Positions 51,841-64,000 of a DNA stretch of 64,000 bases are shown piece by piece; within the stretch, counting starts at the first letter, position 1; each line of letters begins with the position of its first letter. The DNA is from Siphlonurus alternatus (taxonomy: Eukaryota > Arthropoda > Insecta > Ephemeroptera > Siphlonuridae). Made by a program: the position numbers and the translations under genes. The stretch is from the NCBI GenBank assembly GCA_949825025.1, contig OX463780.1:25758118-25822117 (forward strand). Direction: 5' to 3'. A model generated the notes under the pieces. The model saw only the letters and a list, made by a program, of their open reading frames with translations, did no database searches and was not told the DNA's origin.

Positions 51841-52549
51841 TCAGTAAAAGGTAGAATAATAAATTGGCAATCCTGTATATAATACATCCACTCATCGTTC
51901 ACTTTTTTAATTATACTCTAGTCCACTTTATAAAAATTATATTCCAACCCATTAAAACTTTTTTAGCATCATAATTAAAAAAAAAAAAATGTCATATATA
52001 TAGAAAAGAAACAAAGCATTTAACTTTAAAATAAATTGAACGCGCAAAAATATTTTTTTTTTCTCTGCGGAATTAATTCTTAAAAAAAAAAAAAATTTAT
52101 ACCACGCACAATTTATTCTCAAAGTACTGTACTTTAAATTTTTAATACATGAAAAAAAAAATATTTTATTTATACCGATTTAAATTAAAAAAATATATGA
52201 TGGTACGTACGTATGTAAAAACAGTGAGTGAGTGTGGTCCATATAAAGTTTCAATCAAGTTGAATTGCTGTCATACGCAATCGTGTGGGAGAGAAACCAG
52301 AGACGGAGTAATGGGATGAGAGAAAAAAAAATGTAAATAAAAAAAAGAGACAGACATGCAGACTAGAGAATTAAAGCACTGCTATAGGGAGAAATTGTGA
52401 TTGTAGGGAGCTCGAGTGAAAATAAGTGAAGTGGGAGGGATGCGAGAGCCTGCATGACATTCAAATCTGGCCAGCTGTTGGGACAAGCTTCAACACTAAA
52501 CAAATACCCTAAATTTACATTATAATATTATTTATATTTATAATGTATT

Positions 52550-52566
52550 GGACGCGATTCATGAAA
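52550..52566 (+). repeat. Isolated CGCGATTC-family end
   Basis: GGACGCGATTCATGAAA differs by one base from the word at 31882-31898. No inverted partner was found nearby; it may be a relic or a chance match. Confidence 0.35.
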
Positions 52567-55500
52567 AAGTATCATGCACCATTCTTGGTTTTAGTGTCCG
52601 CGGTTGATGAGAAACCACGTTATCTTTCTGGATAAATATCCTCCGTGCATTACGCTCATTATCTCCAAATTAAAAGTCTGCAGCTGTGAAAATGTCTGTA
52701 CTGTTATAGTCGAGAAAATTCTCAGCTGGTGTGTCTATAGGGAGGCTCATGTTGCGGTGTTAGTTTGTGTACATTTGCCTACCCTATAGTGCCGCCCGTG
52801 CCTTGTACCAGCGGGTGAACGTATGGACTGCTCAAATGTTTACGCATATTCAACACTCCCACTGTCTCTATTCGACTGCTATGGGTAAATAATTAAGCTG
52901 GAAAATTCATAGGAATGAAGAACCTACGTGGGTGGTAGAGAAAGCAAAAGTTATATAATTTACGTAACATCAATATAGTCGTGTTCTGAGTAATGTTGTA
53001 CAACATGTACAAAAGTGAACATAAAACATGGAATCTGTTCATGCTAAAAATATGGGCGTGGTATCTATTGCTTTTTTTATTATTATGTTCACTAAATAGC
53101 AATAATATGAATGACATTGAATAATAAATAGTAAATTGGCTCATCAATCTGAATCAAATACATTTTGTCAGAAAGTAAAAATTTATTGATTTTACTGATT
53201 CAACTGGTATACGTCACATTATTTATAAAATTGTAGCTTCCCATGGCATCATCTTCGTAAAATTGTAGGCCTTATAAAAAATATATTCTCATTCTTCTTT
53301 TTATTGTTCCTAGGGAACCATGTAATATATTATGTAGAAAGCCCCAAGGCAAGCGGGATTTAATGAAGATAATTTTTAAGTTATTTTTTTAACAAATGAA
53401 ATCTCACTTTGAAATGTCTTCTAATCCTTTGAAAATTAAAACATTAAAATTCCAGCCTCTGGGACAATTCATATTGTGTTTTTGTGACTGCATGGTGCTC
53501 ACAGCCTGAGGGTCAACAACATAGTCACTCAGGGAGCAAGTAAATTGTTTGTGAAGCCTGGGGGCAAGTATTTTTCACAGTGTATCTGACAAGACGGGTC
53601 AACTTTGACAGTCACCCCGGGAGTAGCAAGCGGCTTACCGACTTAACTTTGGCCCCCTCTAATGAAGTCTCTGTTGGGCGTTCTACGTTAAAATAAGTTG
53701 CAAAAGACGCTCATTTTCATTAAAATATAATCGCAAAACAAGTCTTATTTTCTCTTAGACCATCATGTTTTATAAGAGTCTTATACGTGGATGCCTTTTG
53801 ACTTTTAGTCATTACGTATTTAAACCTTTGTTGTAAATAATTAATTCATGTTTTTCCTTCTCTTTTTTTTTTTGCAGCTTTGATATCAGTGAAAAAGAAA
53901 ATATTTCTCTCTGAGAAAGTTCTTAAAGGCTTTGATATCATCCCATTTTATTATATATCAGATCTATTCGTTTTATTTTCGTTATAACATCAATATTGCA
54001 GTTTTACTAGGTTTAATATCCGTTCTCTTGTGATTTTACTGGTTGTCAAAATATTTTTTTAAAAAGATAAAACCAATTTTTGGTAAGAAAAATAAAAAAA
54101 TCCATTTCATATTTTTTTATCCTCTGATCAGACTACCATAAAAAACTCTAGAAAAATGCAATCTTTTTTTTTTCTTGTACCACTATCAAAAAATGACATC
54201 ATAAATAACATTAAAAATATATATTATATTAATAAATTTTATGATCTTATTTTGATGTGCTTTTTTAAAGGAAACAACTCTATCATAAATTTTTGCATTT
54301 TCCAATTGACCTATTTTTTCTTCAAGTGACTATAATATATATTTTAAGCTTGATCGTGCTCATGAATTTTCCGCCTAGTAAGCAATTTCCGACTGGGGAT
54401 ATATGGGGGACATTCCGGTTTATATTATACGACATGGATTAATGGTACTCTATAGATGCAGCTGCCCAGTGCATGGAAGCAGAACTCAAACTATCTCTGT
54501 GACCTTCCCTGTCTGACGATTGACTGACAGCATGATTGTTAAATTTCCTGACATCTCTCAATATATTATATTTCCTTCCTGCTGCATGTGAGTATTTAAT
54601 ATAAATCGTGAGCTACAACAGTTTTAATTTGCATATTTTTCAATTACATTAGGTATATTAACTTTTTAATTTTTTTGTTATTAATTTGAAAATATTTGTC
54701 ATACGTTTGATACATTAAATTTATTGTATCGGAAACAGAAAATTGTAAATTATATACCTCAATTTTAGTGTTCTTGTATGCTAATCGTATTAATAAATGA
54801 GTTTAATTCCTTAGTGTTACATCATATTTATATATAAGAAATATTTCCTAAATGCTCTCAAATACAAAGTAAGCTTTATGATAAAAAATTCATTTGGCAA
54901 AATTTAATTAATTTTAATTTAAGTAAATATTAAATTTTTATAATTGATTACACCTTTTGAATTTACATTGACTGTTCATGTAAATTAAAGCAATAATTTC
55001 CAACTGTTTGACCGCATACTCTTTGGCACGTTACTTGAAGTGTAATTTCACAACATGCCAACCTGTATTTACGGTGAAACTCTTGTAGCTCTGCTAATAT
55101 TTTACGGGCTAATATATTTTTCAGTCCATCCATCAGTCATACATAGGAAGATGCTTGCTTGCCGCCTCCTCTATTTTCGTGTCAGTTTATTTTAGGCGAG
55201 AGCAGCCATGGCTATTGGTCGTTGGTGCTCTTGAAAAACCAAGCTTTTTATCCTTACAACACAAGTCAATTCTCAAAGGACCCAAAATTTTCAGACTGCT
55301 TCCTCTAGGGAGAACACATGCTTTTAATTATAAAACATTGCACAACATTTCTTTTCAAGGTGCTTTATTTATTAACAAAATACGTGCTTGAATATTGAAA
55401 ATTTTAAAATTATAATTAATATTTTCAGTTTTTTTAATTAGTTAATAAAAAAAAAAAAAACATGTCATGCGTGATTACTTAGCATAAAATTTTCTTTTAA

Positions 55501-55834
55501 TTAATTTAAGTGTACAAAAGGTGTTACGTTATTTAATGTACCTACTGACACCTCGCGCGACTAAAGTTTGCAGTACGTCGTGTTGTATATATTATATGAA
55601 ATTGTTATTACTCTAAAAGAAAAAAAAAAAAAAAAGTGTGGAGATGTTTATTAAAGGCTTGCCAGCTTTGCTACCGTGTTGCCAATTAGTCAGAGATGCT
55701 CAGTCAGAGATGCGATGGTAGGGATGCTGCAGACTCTCTTTGGCTTCACACCTTGTCTTTGTTCATGTGCCGCAATCTCTTTCATACTCTCATCAAATAT
55801 TCCCCCTCATCAAACATTCTTGCTCCCTGAGCAT

Positions 55835-55837
<3 letters not shown>

Positions 55838-55896
<59 letters not shown>
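55838..55896 (+). repeat. (CT)n microsatellite
   Basis: About 29 uninterrupted units. It creates the Ser-Leu run in a spurious 112-codon ORF (55676-56014). Confidence 0.95.
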
Positions 55897-55899
<3 letters not shown>

Positions 55900-57482
55900 C
55901 CCTCCCTCTCGTGACTTAAAATATTCCCTCACTTATGCAGTGTCGGGCTCTGGTTTTATCGCTTCTTGCTCCTTGCAGCTTCCTCCTCGTCACTTCATCT
56001 TCGTGCCTAATTAGACCATACTGCAACTTGCTGTCACCCCCATTATACTGCAGTAGTGATTAATTTCGGTGTCATTGATAGCAGCTAAGGTTTCCTGATG
56101 AGATTAATTATCTAACAGCTGGTTTTTGATTGACTATACAGTACTTAAGTGCATGTCGAAGACGCTATATAATATTTTATGAAGGCAATGGGCTCGTTAT
56201 CGTTGCAGATATAAATAACAGTTATACGACTAGCTAGGATACACGACGTTAATGTGTACATTTTACCTCACCTCTATTTAAAAAAAAAAAAAAAAGATAA
56301 CTTGCTTGACGGTATCATAAATAATTTACTCATTTTGATAATGTTTAATTGCTTTTATTTAACGCACTGTAAACTATTTTTGGTTCCTTTTAAAATAAAT
56401 ATTAACTACATAATATGTGCTCAATTTATTATATAATTATGTAAACCACCTGAGTATTGATTATACTGTGGATAAAAATGTTACAAACAGTTGATGCTGT
56501 AAGATATTTTATATTTAATTAATAATTGCTTGATGATTTATTATATTTGTTATATTTATACATTGCATGCATGCTATAAAATAAGTTATATAGGTACGTA
56601 AATTATACGCATATATTTATATATACAGTATATCCCATGAGATATAATATATAATTATATTAAATATTTTATAGTTAAGAAAATTTATTCACATTTCTAT
56701 CTAGTAAATAATTATTATTAGCGAACTGCTCCTGGGGTATTTATAAAAGACTTGTAAGAATAGATTGTAGCTTAAATATGTATTGTCATATATAAAAAAT
56801 AGTACCAGATCTTGTACTCGATTTAAAGCTGGAATTTGATATCAAATTTTCTTTGACATTTCTTAGCTATATCATATTATTATGTGTATACAACATTTAA
56901 TTAAAAATAAAGATTAATTTTACTAAAACAATAGCATATGTATAACATATCGATGCACGTTTTCGTTATTATGTCAGCGATCATGTGCAGTGTATGGAAT
57001 TAATCCCCTCAACACTATAATATATATATTTATCTTGTATATATATTATATAATATATATTATACTGAGGTATATTATAATTATATCATTAGAATGTGGC
57101 GACCTGGTTGTCCCGCTGCATTTCCCGCAAGTTATGGAGGTGTTTTCATTTTTAACAGCAGTTCCTCGTGTTTCCGATTCGCTGTATCGACGAGGAAACT
57201 CCTCAGCAGTCTTGCAGACGTGCTTGTTGAGAGCAGCGACTTACCATGTTAAATATTCAGTTTAATTGAGATGTATTACAGCTCGGTACATGAATAATGC
57301 AAAACTTGCACTTGTACTGTAATGTACTGCTAATTCTTGTTCAAATAAATAGTACAAAAAAGGTTCCTTTTTGTATTTGTGATTTATTTATTGATCAGAC
57401 AGAACAATAAAATAAACTTGTGTATGGGTGGAGTGGAAAGTTGTTTGTTTATTTTTTCATTTAACATAAATACATATATGTA

Positions 57483-57547
<65 letters not shown>

Positions 57548-57581
57548 AAATAATTAAATAAATAAGTAAATAAATAAATAT
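57483..57581 (+). repeat. (AAAT)n microsatellite
   Basis: About 99 bp of AAAT units with a few AATT or AAGT variants near the right end. Confidence 0.95.
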
Positions 57582-57730
57582 TTACGCTGATATTATGTCA
57601 TGATGAATGTTAAACTAAAATTGTTTTTCTATCTTTTGTTGCAGGTATGTAAAATGGTATCTTAGCTGATGATTCAAGAGTTCCGACCATGTAAACTGAG
57701 GGGTAAATGCAACGTTTAGACATTATAATG

Positions 57731-57900
57731 GTCGCGATTCTCGAAGAAAGGTCGAAAGAACCATGCATGCACGGTTACTTTCATACTGATATGCACAGTA
57801 CTATATAAGCGCGTATATTAAGAAACCTGGTTATTTTTCCAAGGTGTATAGAAGTTTAAACTAGTTCTATCACGTTGGTTATTTTTCTTCGTGAATCGCG
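57731..57900. repeat. Short element with CGCGATTC inverted ends
   Basis: GTCGCGATTCTCGAAGAAA at the left and TTTCTTCGTGAATCGCG at the right are near-perfect inverted repeats about 170 bp apart. Related words occur at 31882 and 52550. No target duplication is certain. Probably a MITE-like sequence of a third family. Confidence 0.55.
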
Positions 57901-57999
57901 TACAATAATAATAATGATTAATTTTTTTTTTTAATTTACTTTTGCAGGATAACAAATCACATATTGACATATTGTATTTTAATACTGCTTGTAAAGTCT

Positions 58000-58025
58000 T
58001 TGACAAGGTTGACAAGGTTGACAAA
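58000..58025 (+). repeat. 9-bp tandem repeat
   Basis: TTGACAAGG repeats almost three times. Confidence 0.85.
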
Positions 58026-58704
58026 TAGCTCGTAAAACTTTTTTGGTCTGCCAACACAAATATTTTTGTATGACGAAGTTGGATCACTGCATGCTGCTGT
58101 GAAATATTCTTTCAAATTGGAAATTGCGAAGTATAATGAAAATTTCACACTGACTTTTTTTAAAGTCACTTAAATAGTGATGATATGATGGTATTACGTC
58201 AAAATATGGATGGAGCTCCCCACACGCTCGATTGTATGCGCTCTTCGTATTTGTGAACATTATTCTGTTATATAGAAAGGAAGAAGACGAGGCATGTACT
58301 AAGCCCATCATAAATTGTTTGTGCTCGAGATTTACAGGCTTTGTTTGCTAAATTAATTATACGTTCATTTCTGCAGCACCATTGTTTGTGTTACATTGAA
58401 ACATAGTGGCACAAAAGGCATTGACAAGATGCCAAGATTTCGTCATGAAGCGTTCTAACATTGCATTCTGCATTTTAGTGAAGTCGTATAGATGATGATA
58501 TGCTGCATAATATGCAGAAACTTTATGCATGTAGGAAGTATTATCATATAGGAAGGGTGGCAGTTTGATATTTGATGCAGATAATAATTATTTTGTTATA
58601 TATGATTAGTTTGAAAATTATCACCACAGCATAATCGCCAACATAAATTTATCATGAAAACACAACAAAAAAACATAAAAATAAAAAATTATGTACTATG
58701 CTAA

Positions 58705-58853
58705 AGCCTGTATTACACGATGCAATTTTGCATAATATAATTTTTCCTTATAATAAAACTTCAACTTCATTTCTTTTGTTTGTATTGAGATGAAATTTTC
58801 TTGCAAGGAATAATGGTATGCAAAATTGTATCATTTAATACTACATGCAGGCT
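58705..58853. mobile_element. PIF/Harbinger-like MITE, third copy
   Basis: A 149-bp element with AGCCTGTATTACACG at the left and a more decayed right end finishing AGGCT, flanked by TAA at 58702-58704 and 58854-58856. The interior shares the TTTGTTTGTATTGAGATG and AATTTTCTTGCAAGG words with the other copies. This is the most diverged copy. Confidence 0.82.
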
Positions 58854-59095
58854 TAATGGATTCATTAAATGCACTAAAATCCATTCAAATTTATTATCAA
58901 ATATATATTTTTTTTAAATACTGGCAATAGAATTTTCAATAAGTTCGGGTATTTCAAGTGCCTTGATTTTTCTTTATCACTTCTGCAACAATGTTTCACG
59001 ATTGTTATGACAACACTCTTTATATACACATTTAATTTTATGTGGAACTAGGAACGTTATCAGCCGCCAGACGTTATCAGCTGTTGTGTGCACGT

Positions 59096-59167
59096 TGGAT
59101 TATGATGGATTACAGCAATCCCATTGATTTATCCTGTAGGCTATCAGGGCGCATGTAGCTGTAATCC
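59096..59167. promoter_or_regulatory. Hairpin and GGATTA cluster
   Basis: GGATTACAGC (59107-59116) and GCTGTAATCC (59158-59167) are exact 10-bp inverted repeats, and another GGATTA lies at 59096-59101. GGATTA is the core site of K50 homeodomain proteins (Otx/Bicoid/Pitx type). Three sites within about 70 bp may be a small cis-regulatory cluster. Confidence 0.25.
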
Positions 59168-60726
59168 GCTTCTATACACACGATCGGTGTTGTGGTTTTA
59201 GCACAGATTATATCATGCTTTTTTATTGTATTTAATATTTATAAATATTTGCATTTAAACAGTTCAAAAATCACTGCGCCAAGGAAATACTAATTTATTG
59301 AAACAGTTTCTACTCAAGCAACGGTGTGCAACACACCTCGAGATACCACGAACTTTACCTCTGCTCTGTTTGTGGGCGTTACCATGTAGTATAAAATAAT
59401 ATTTAATATGGAGGCGAGGTGAACATTTTTTTTTTAATAGATGAACCAAGTCTTTGGGATAAACCGTAGTGTTCTTCGACATGCGTCTGGGTCTTTTGGT
59501 TTCATGATGTCCCGATCGAGGTGAACAGCAATCTGACCATTTTTGTCACAAATAGTACATAATAGATCATTCTTGAGGCTTCAGGCTGTATTACAATATT
59601 AAATTTAGAATATAATATTCTCCATGCATATTATAATAAAAGTGTACTAATGCAATGTATATTAAATTAAACACAATATATTGTAAATATTGAACATTTT
59701 CTCGTTTTATGAAAAAAAAAGTGATTTTAAGTCGTTTCCACACATGGCACACATATACTATAATATCTTTATTTTAGTATGGAGTATAATTTATTATCAA
59801 ACATAATAAATAGGCAACAGTAAATAATGAAAAATAGGCTGGTTCACTTGTCCTACGCTACAGCTATTTCGCTAAACGTTTTTGTCTGCATCAGTTGTTG
59901 CCGCCAGATGTTGGCTCGCCCTCCGTTTGATTGAGACGAGATTGCGGCCGGGTCAAGCCAAGCAGATTAACGACCTCCTCACTCACCGACTGACACGTCT
60001 CTTGTTCTAGTAGCTCTCACGACACGCCCACTTTCATCGCCTCCACGCCTTCAAGGCAAATTAATTTCATGAATCCTCCGGAAGTGTGAATTTTGTGGCT
60101 TTTCTGTTTTATAATTCAGTTTTGAAATGGCGCAGGAATTTTCAGTAGTAAGTGTTGACCTACCATGTGAGAAATTGCAACACTGAAATACGAATAGGAA
60201 GGACAGAAACCTCTCACTTCCATGCAGGTATTTCCGGGGGAAATATCAAATTGTGTCTATAGTTTAAAATTGCTGTCCAAACAAGTTTTTTTCTAGTATA
60301 ATAGTGAAGCACACACATTTTGACGTAAGTACTTCATATATAAAAATTACATTACCCCCGACTTAAAATATCAGTATCGCAAAATTATATTGCTTCCTGT
60401 GGACATTTTTCCCCATATAGCCAGTCATATAGCATACTCGAATTAGGCATAAAGAAGGAAAATAAAGGTTATGGAGATCAAAGATTGCTTGCCGGAATAA
60501 AGCAATATCAACATTGTATATACAACATGGTATATATTGAGCCGTGACAGACATGTTTAACTGTCGGTGTGCGTCATTCTACAAAGAGCGCCATACTGCA
60601 TGGATGGCGCCTGCAACTATAGGATTGGTTACAGTATAGGTGCCGTGCATAACTACACCACGAGTGACGTAACTATAATAAAAGAGCATTATTTCAAAAA
60701 TTAGTAATAAATCAGTGGTTGTCTAA

Positions 60727-60872
60727 AGCCGGTATTAAACGATACAATTTGTCTAACTATATTGCATACAATTTTTCCTTACAAGAAAAATTGAACTCTA
60801 TTTGTTTGTATGGAGATGAAATTTTCTTGCAAGGAAAAATTGTATGCAAAATTGTATGGTGTAATACAGGCT
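60727..60872. mobile_element. PIF/Harbinger-like MITE, fourth copy
   Basis: A 146-bp element with AGCCGGTATTAAACG at the left and GTAATACAGGCT at the right, flanked by TAA at 60724-60726 and 60873-60875. It is uninterrupted and serves as the reference for the nested pair at 20.7 kb. Confidence 0.85.
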
Positions 60873-60875
60873 TAA

Positions 60876-63800
60876 CAAAATAGCTGGCTTTGCCATGCAG
60901 TTAAATTGAAAAAATCAACCTAATTGGCTCTTTTAATGAAGGAATATATCCTTCTATACAATATATTTTGCTATATTCTTTATAATATTCTTTCTGATTG
61001 TGTATTTACGAACAGAGCTATAGTGACTCTGTTTTGTCCGATGTCAAAGGACCAACGAAATTTAAAATTTTCTACTAAAATTCTATTTGAACGATATCCC
61101 AAATCCTGGCAGTACATTTCAGCTGCTATTTTGACCGTAAGTCATGTCGCAGCTGACCCCAGCACGGCCAGGACAAAACACTTTACGTAACCCCCGTTAA
61201 TGTCCTTGTCCGGCTTCTGCTTTCTACGGCTGCTGCCATGCAGCGTCCACTTAATCCTTCTGTATGGAACACGAGGAGCGTGCATCACAATATTGTGTCC
61301 TACCGAGCAACGTGGGATTGAAAATCATATTGTGCACCCCTGTACTTATTAATCCCTGTGTCTGCAATAAGAAAAATGTTCACTATATTTGGAGATTATA
61401 ATTTAACAAAGTAATTAAGTGAAAATAATTCAAGTAATAATGTTATCACACTCACACGTTCAGTCGTTGTGAAGTGTAATGGGGGTTAACTTAATATGTG
61501 TTATATGTATGTGTTGTCATTGAAGTTATTCTCTACCACAGCACGTGCTCGTAATGCCGCAGAAACTTGGAAACTAATGTCCGGCGCCACTTGAGCGTAT
61601 CCCTGGTGGGCAGGCGTGTTTACCTCGTCTTTAATTGCCACCACCGACGTCTAATCTCGCCCCATCTTCACGGCAAATGAGAAAGGAAGCGATAATTACT
61701 AACCGCAAGTCTGTAAATAACCAAGGCCATATCGAAAAAAACAAAATAAATAAAAAATAGGAATGGTTGTAAAATCATTTGTGGATATTTTTAGCTATTT
61801 TATTCGTGCATGAGAAATTAAAATAATTAATATGCTTACGTTATAGTGTAAGTTGAAATTTATATATATATATATATAATAGTATAATAAATGTTATTGA
61901 TTAACATATGCGAGGAATCTCAATCGACACATGTCATGGAGCTTTGTTTCGACAGTATAATAAAATTGAACGCATCAATCCTCCGAATTATTGTGAACAA
62001 ATTTATCATAATAACTTGCAATCATATTTACTTTAGACCTTTTAAACTGCAATCTAATACATAAATCAAGACTATTACGCATTTGAAGAACATTGCATTT
62101 AGGAAGTTTGAGAAAAACAATTTTTATTATTTTACGAGCATTTTTTTCCCTCCTAATCAAAAATATTGTATTGCGTTATATTAATCAAATAGCTGATTCA
62201 TCGTAAACAACATTTTTTTTTTCTTATAAGTTTTTTTAATGTTGTTTTCAAGAAAAAAAATACGCTATAATTATATAATATATTTTTTATAATTATGTTA
62301 CATTTAATCTTCACTTGGTATCTCTTCAGTACATAACATTACGTATGTATGAATGTTTATTAATAAAAGACACGACACAGTAGTGGAGCTTGTATTCATT
62401 TATAGTCTTAAATAAGAAGTAGTACAAGTTCAGGTTTATCTCAATCAACATTTTAATGATGTTGCCAAATTATATTATTATGTATAGTTTATACAGTCCA
62501 CAAAAAATTGACAATGTCTATTAATAAAGATGTCAGTTTTCGTAATATTTCATTGCTATTAAAAAAAGCATTATAAGTACTGCATGGAGCTGTATAATAT
62601 GGCAGCCTGGAAAAAAAATGCACATTTTTCTTTTCAACATTTTTTATTTTATTTTTGCTTCCTGTATGTACGTCAGTTTTTATACATATAATGTATAATT
62701 TTTTTAATTATGATTGCAACATTAACATTTGTGCATGTTAAATTTGTTCAGACGCATGGCAATGCATGGACCATCTATGTATACGACGTTTATTATTTTA
62801 AAAAGTATTATATTTATGTATGTTAGCTGGTAATATTTTCTTCGTACACACTTGACAGTACATGATGCCGATATTGTAGTTTCGAGCACTCTTGAGATTT
62901 CGCTTTGTATATCTTGTCGTCCAAGAAACAGCGTCTTATGAGATTGTAGATTGATACTGTTGTGTCACCGTATACATTCTATATACATATTATATATACT
63001 AACTTGTAAGAGACATCCACTTGTAACATACACCATCTGGATGGTGTAGTATATCATATTGATTTTTATAACAAGAGATAGTGTTCTTGTCCACAAATCA
63101 TAACACATTATTTGTTTACTGTCAATAATTTTTCAACTGGAAATATATAGCATTTATTTATATTAAGTATGCATACCTAAAGACAGCACTTATCCACTAA
63201 CTTAAACGTGCCTAATTTGCTTTAGCTGGAATGCAACTCCAAAAAAGATGTAAAAGACATCAAAATGCATTAATTACAGGGGTGGTGCATGAGAAGAGCA
63301 CGCACTCGATCTAGCTAACCCAAAATAATTTAAGCTCACCTGGATTTGTTATTTTGGGAGTGGTAATATGGACAACACCTAATTTAGCCATCCCAAAAGA
63401 ATTCTAGTTTTTCGTTACCATTACATATATACGTGTCATTTCAATTTTCCAACTTTTAAAAGTATTTTTTATGTGTATTGTTTTAAAATAAGCTACCAGG
63501 ACTTCAAGCGATGTACTTCCGGTTAAGAGCTGTGGATAAAAACATGCTGGAGAACATCCAGCTGGAATTATCTTGTGGTAAACGTGATTTAGAAACTTTT
63601 TACATTTATATAAAAATTAATGAAGGAACTTGTATAAGAAACAAAATGTAAAAAGATGTTCATTGAAATTAAAATCTTAATTAATTATAATGTAGTTGTA
63701 TATCTTGTAAAAAAAGTTTTTCACGTTATAAAATCTCTGCTCTTTTTTTTTATTAACTTTTCTCGCGTGCTTGAGCTGTGAAGATGTGACCGCATCCAGC

Positions 63801-64000
63801 CTCTGAAAGGACCAGCTGTATGCTCTGCTCACATCTTGAAGCATGGAGAAAAAAAAAAAAATTGTTTGCTAGCTAGCTGTTTTTTTCTTTTTTTAATAAG
63901 TGTCGTACCACAGCAGAGTCCCCGTACAAAACTATCCGTTTTATATAAAATTATAACAGCTAAGGTGCATTGATAATCACAACAAAATACATTTCCAAAA
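60876..64000. other. AT-rich non-coding stretch to the window end
   Basis: No supported gene or recognised repeat. A GC-richer patch lies near 61550-61670. Confidence 0.5.

Larger units (their letters stand above)
50588..57730. other. AT-rich non-coding stretch
   Basis: No supported gene. It contains the poly(C) run, the GC-rich island at 51580, the CT microsatellite, and a GC-richer patch at 53460-53660 with GCCTGAGGG, GCCTGGGGG and CTCAGGGAGCAAG words whose meaning is unclear. Confidence 0.5.

Noticed and set aside
55676..56014. 112-codon ORF with a Ser-Leu run
   Set aside because: The run is a CT microsatellite; no domain outside it.
1..64000. CRISPR array, prokaryotic operon, phage or virus insertion
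   Set aside because: No spaced direct repeats, no operon structure, and the only long coding genes are those of a non-LTR retrotransposon.

Overview
The window looks like AT-rich, gene-poor nuclear DNA of a metazoan, most likely an arthropod. The grounds are a GC content of roughly one third by eye, many (AT)n, (CT/GA)n and (TTTA)n microsatellites, long stretches without any convincing open reading frame, and an I-type LINE, a 5S-rRNA-headed SINE and short inverted-repeat elements. The lineage cannot be fixed from the sequence. I found no recognisable host protein-coding gene, tRNA gene, functional rRNA gene or CRISPR array. The many 60-140 codon ORFs outside the LINE are AT-driven, low-complexity or overlap repeats.

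The dominant feature is a full-length-looking non-LTR retrotransposon on the + strand, about 42.85-48.96 kb. It has a GC-rich structured 5' leader, ORF1 (480 aa, three zinc knuckles; 43635-45077), ORF2 (1230 aa, AP endonuclease, reverse transcriptase, RNase H and C-terminal CCHC; 45087-48779), and a short 3' UTR. The 3' UTR ends in a hairpin and an (AATC)n tail. Both ORFs are open and every catalytic motif I looked for is present. ORF2 lies in the same frame as ORF1, behind one stop codon and three codons. Forty bases of its 3' end recur identically at 17905-17944, followed by the same tail: a very short 5'-truncated copy. Just upstream of the LINE is a CRE + TATA + Inr arrangement (42575-42702), either a host promoter or the element's own.

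Other mobile DNA: a complete minus-strand SINE (26558-26962) with a 5S-rRNA-derived head, A-rich tail and 13-bp target duplication; a PIF/Harbinger-like MITE family with four copies (20695-21010 with a second copy nested at 20748-20891, 58705-58853, 60727-60872) and TAA/TTA target duplications; a 492-bp element with about 36-bp terminal inverted repeats (50091-50582); an older repeat in two copies in opposite orientation (8129-8388 and 27368-27676); and a CGCGATTC-ended repeat family (57731-57900, about 31882-32236, 52550).

Layout: 1-8.1 kb, AT-rich unique sequence with hairpins; 8.1-8.4 kb repeat; 8.4-17.9 kb sparse; 17.9 kb LINE tail; 20.7-21.0 kb nested MITEs; 26.5-27.0 kb SINE; 27.4-27.7 kb repeat; 27.7-42.5 kb sparse with large (AT)n tracts; 42.5-49 kb promoter-like block and LINE; 50.1-50.6 kb TIR element; 50.6-64 kb sparse with MITEs. 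The window therefore reads as an intergenic or intronic region that has collected several TE classes. Seven perfect CRE palindromes and at least sixteen TGCATGCA palindromes are scattered through the non-coding sequence, clearly more than composition predicts.
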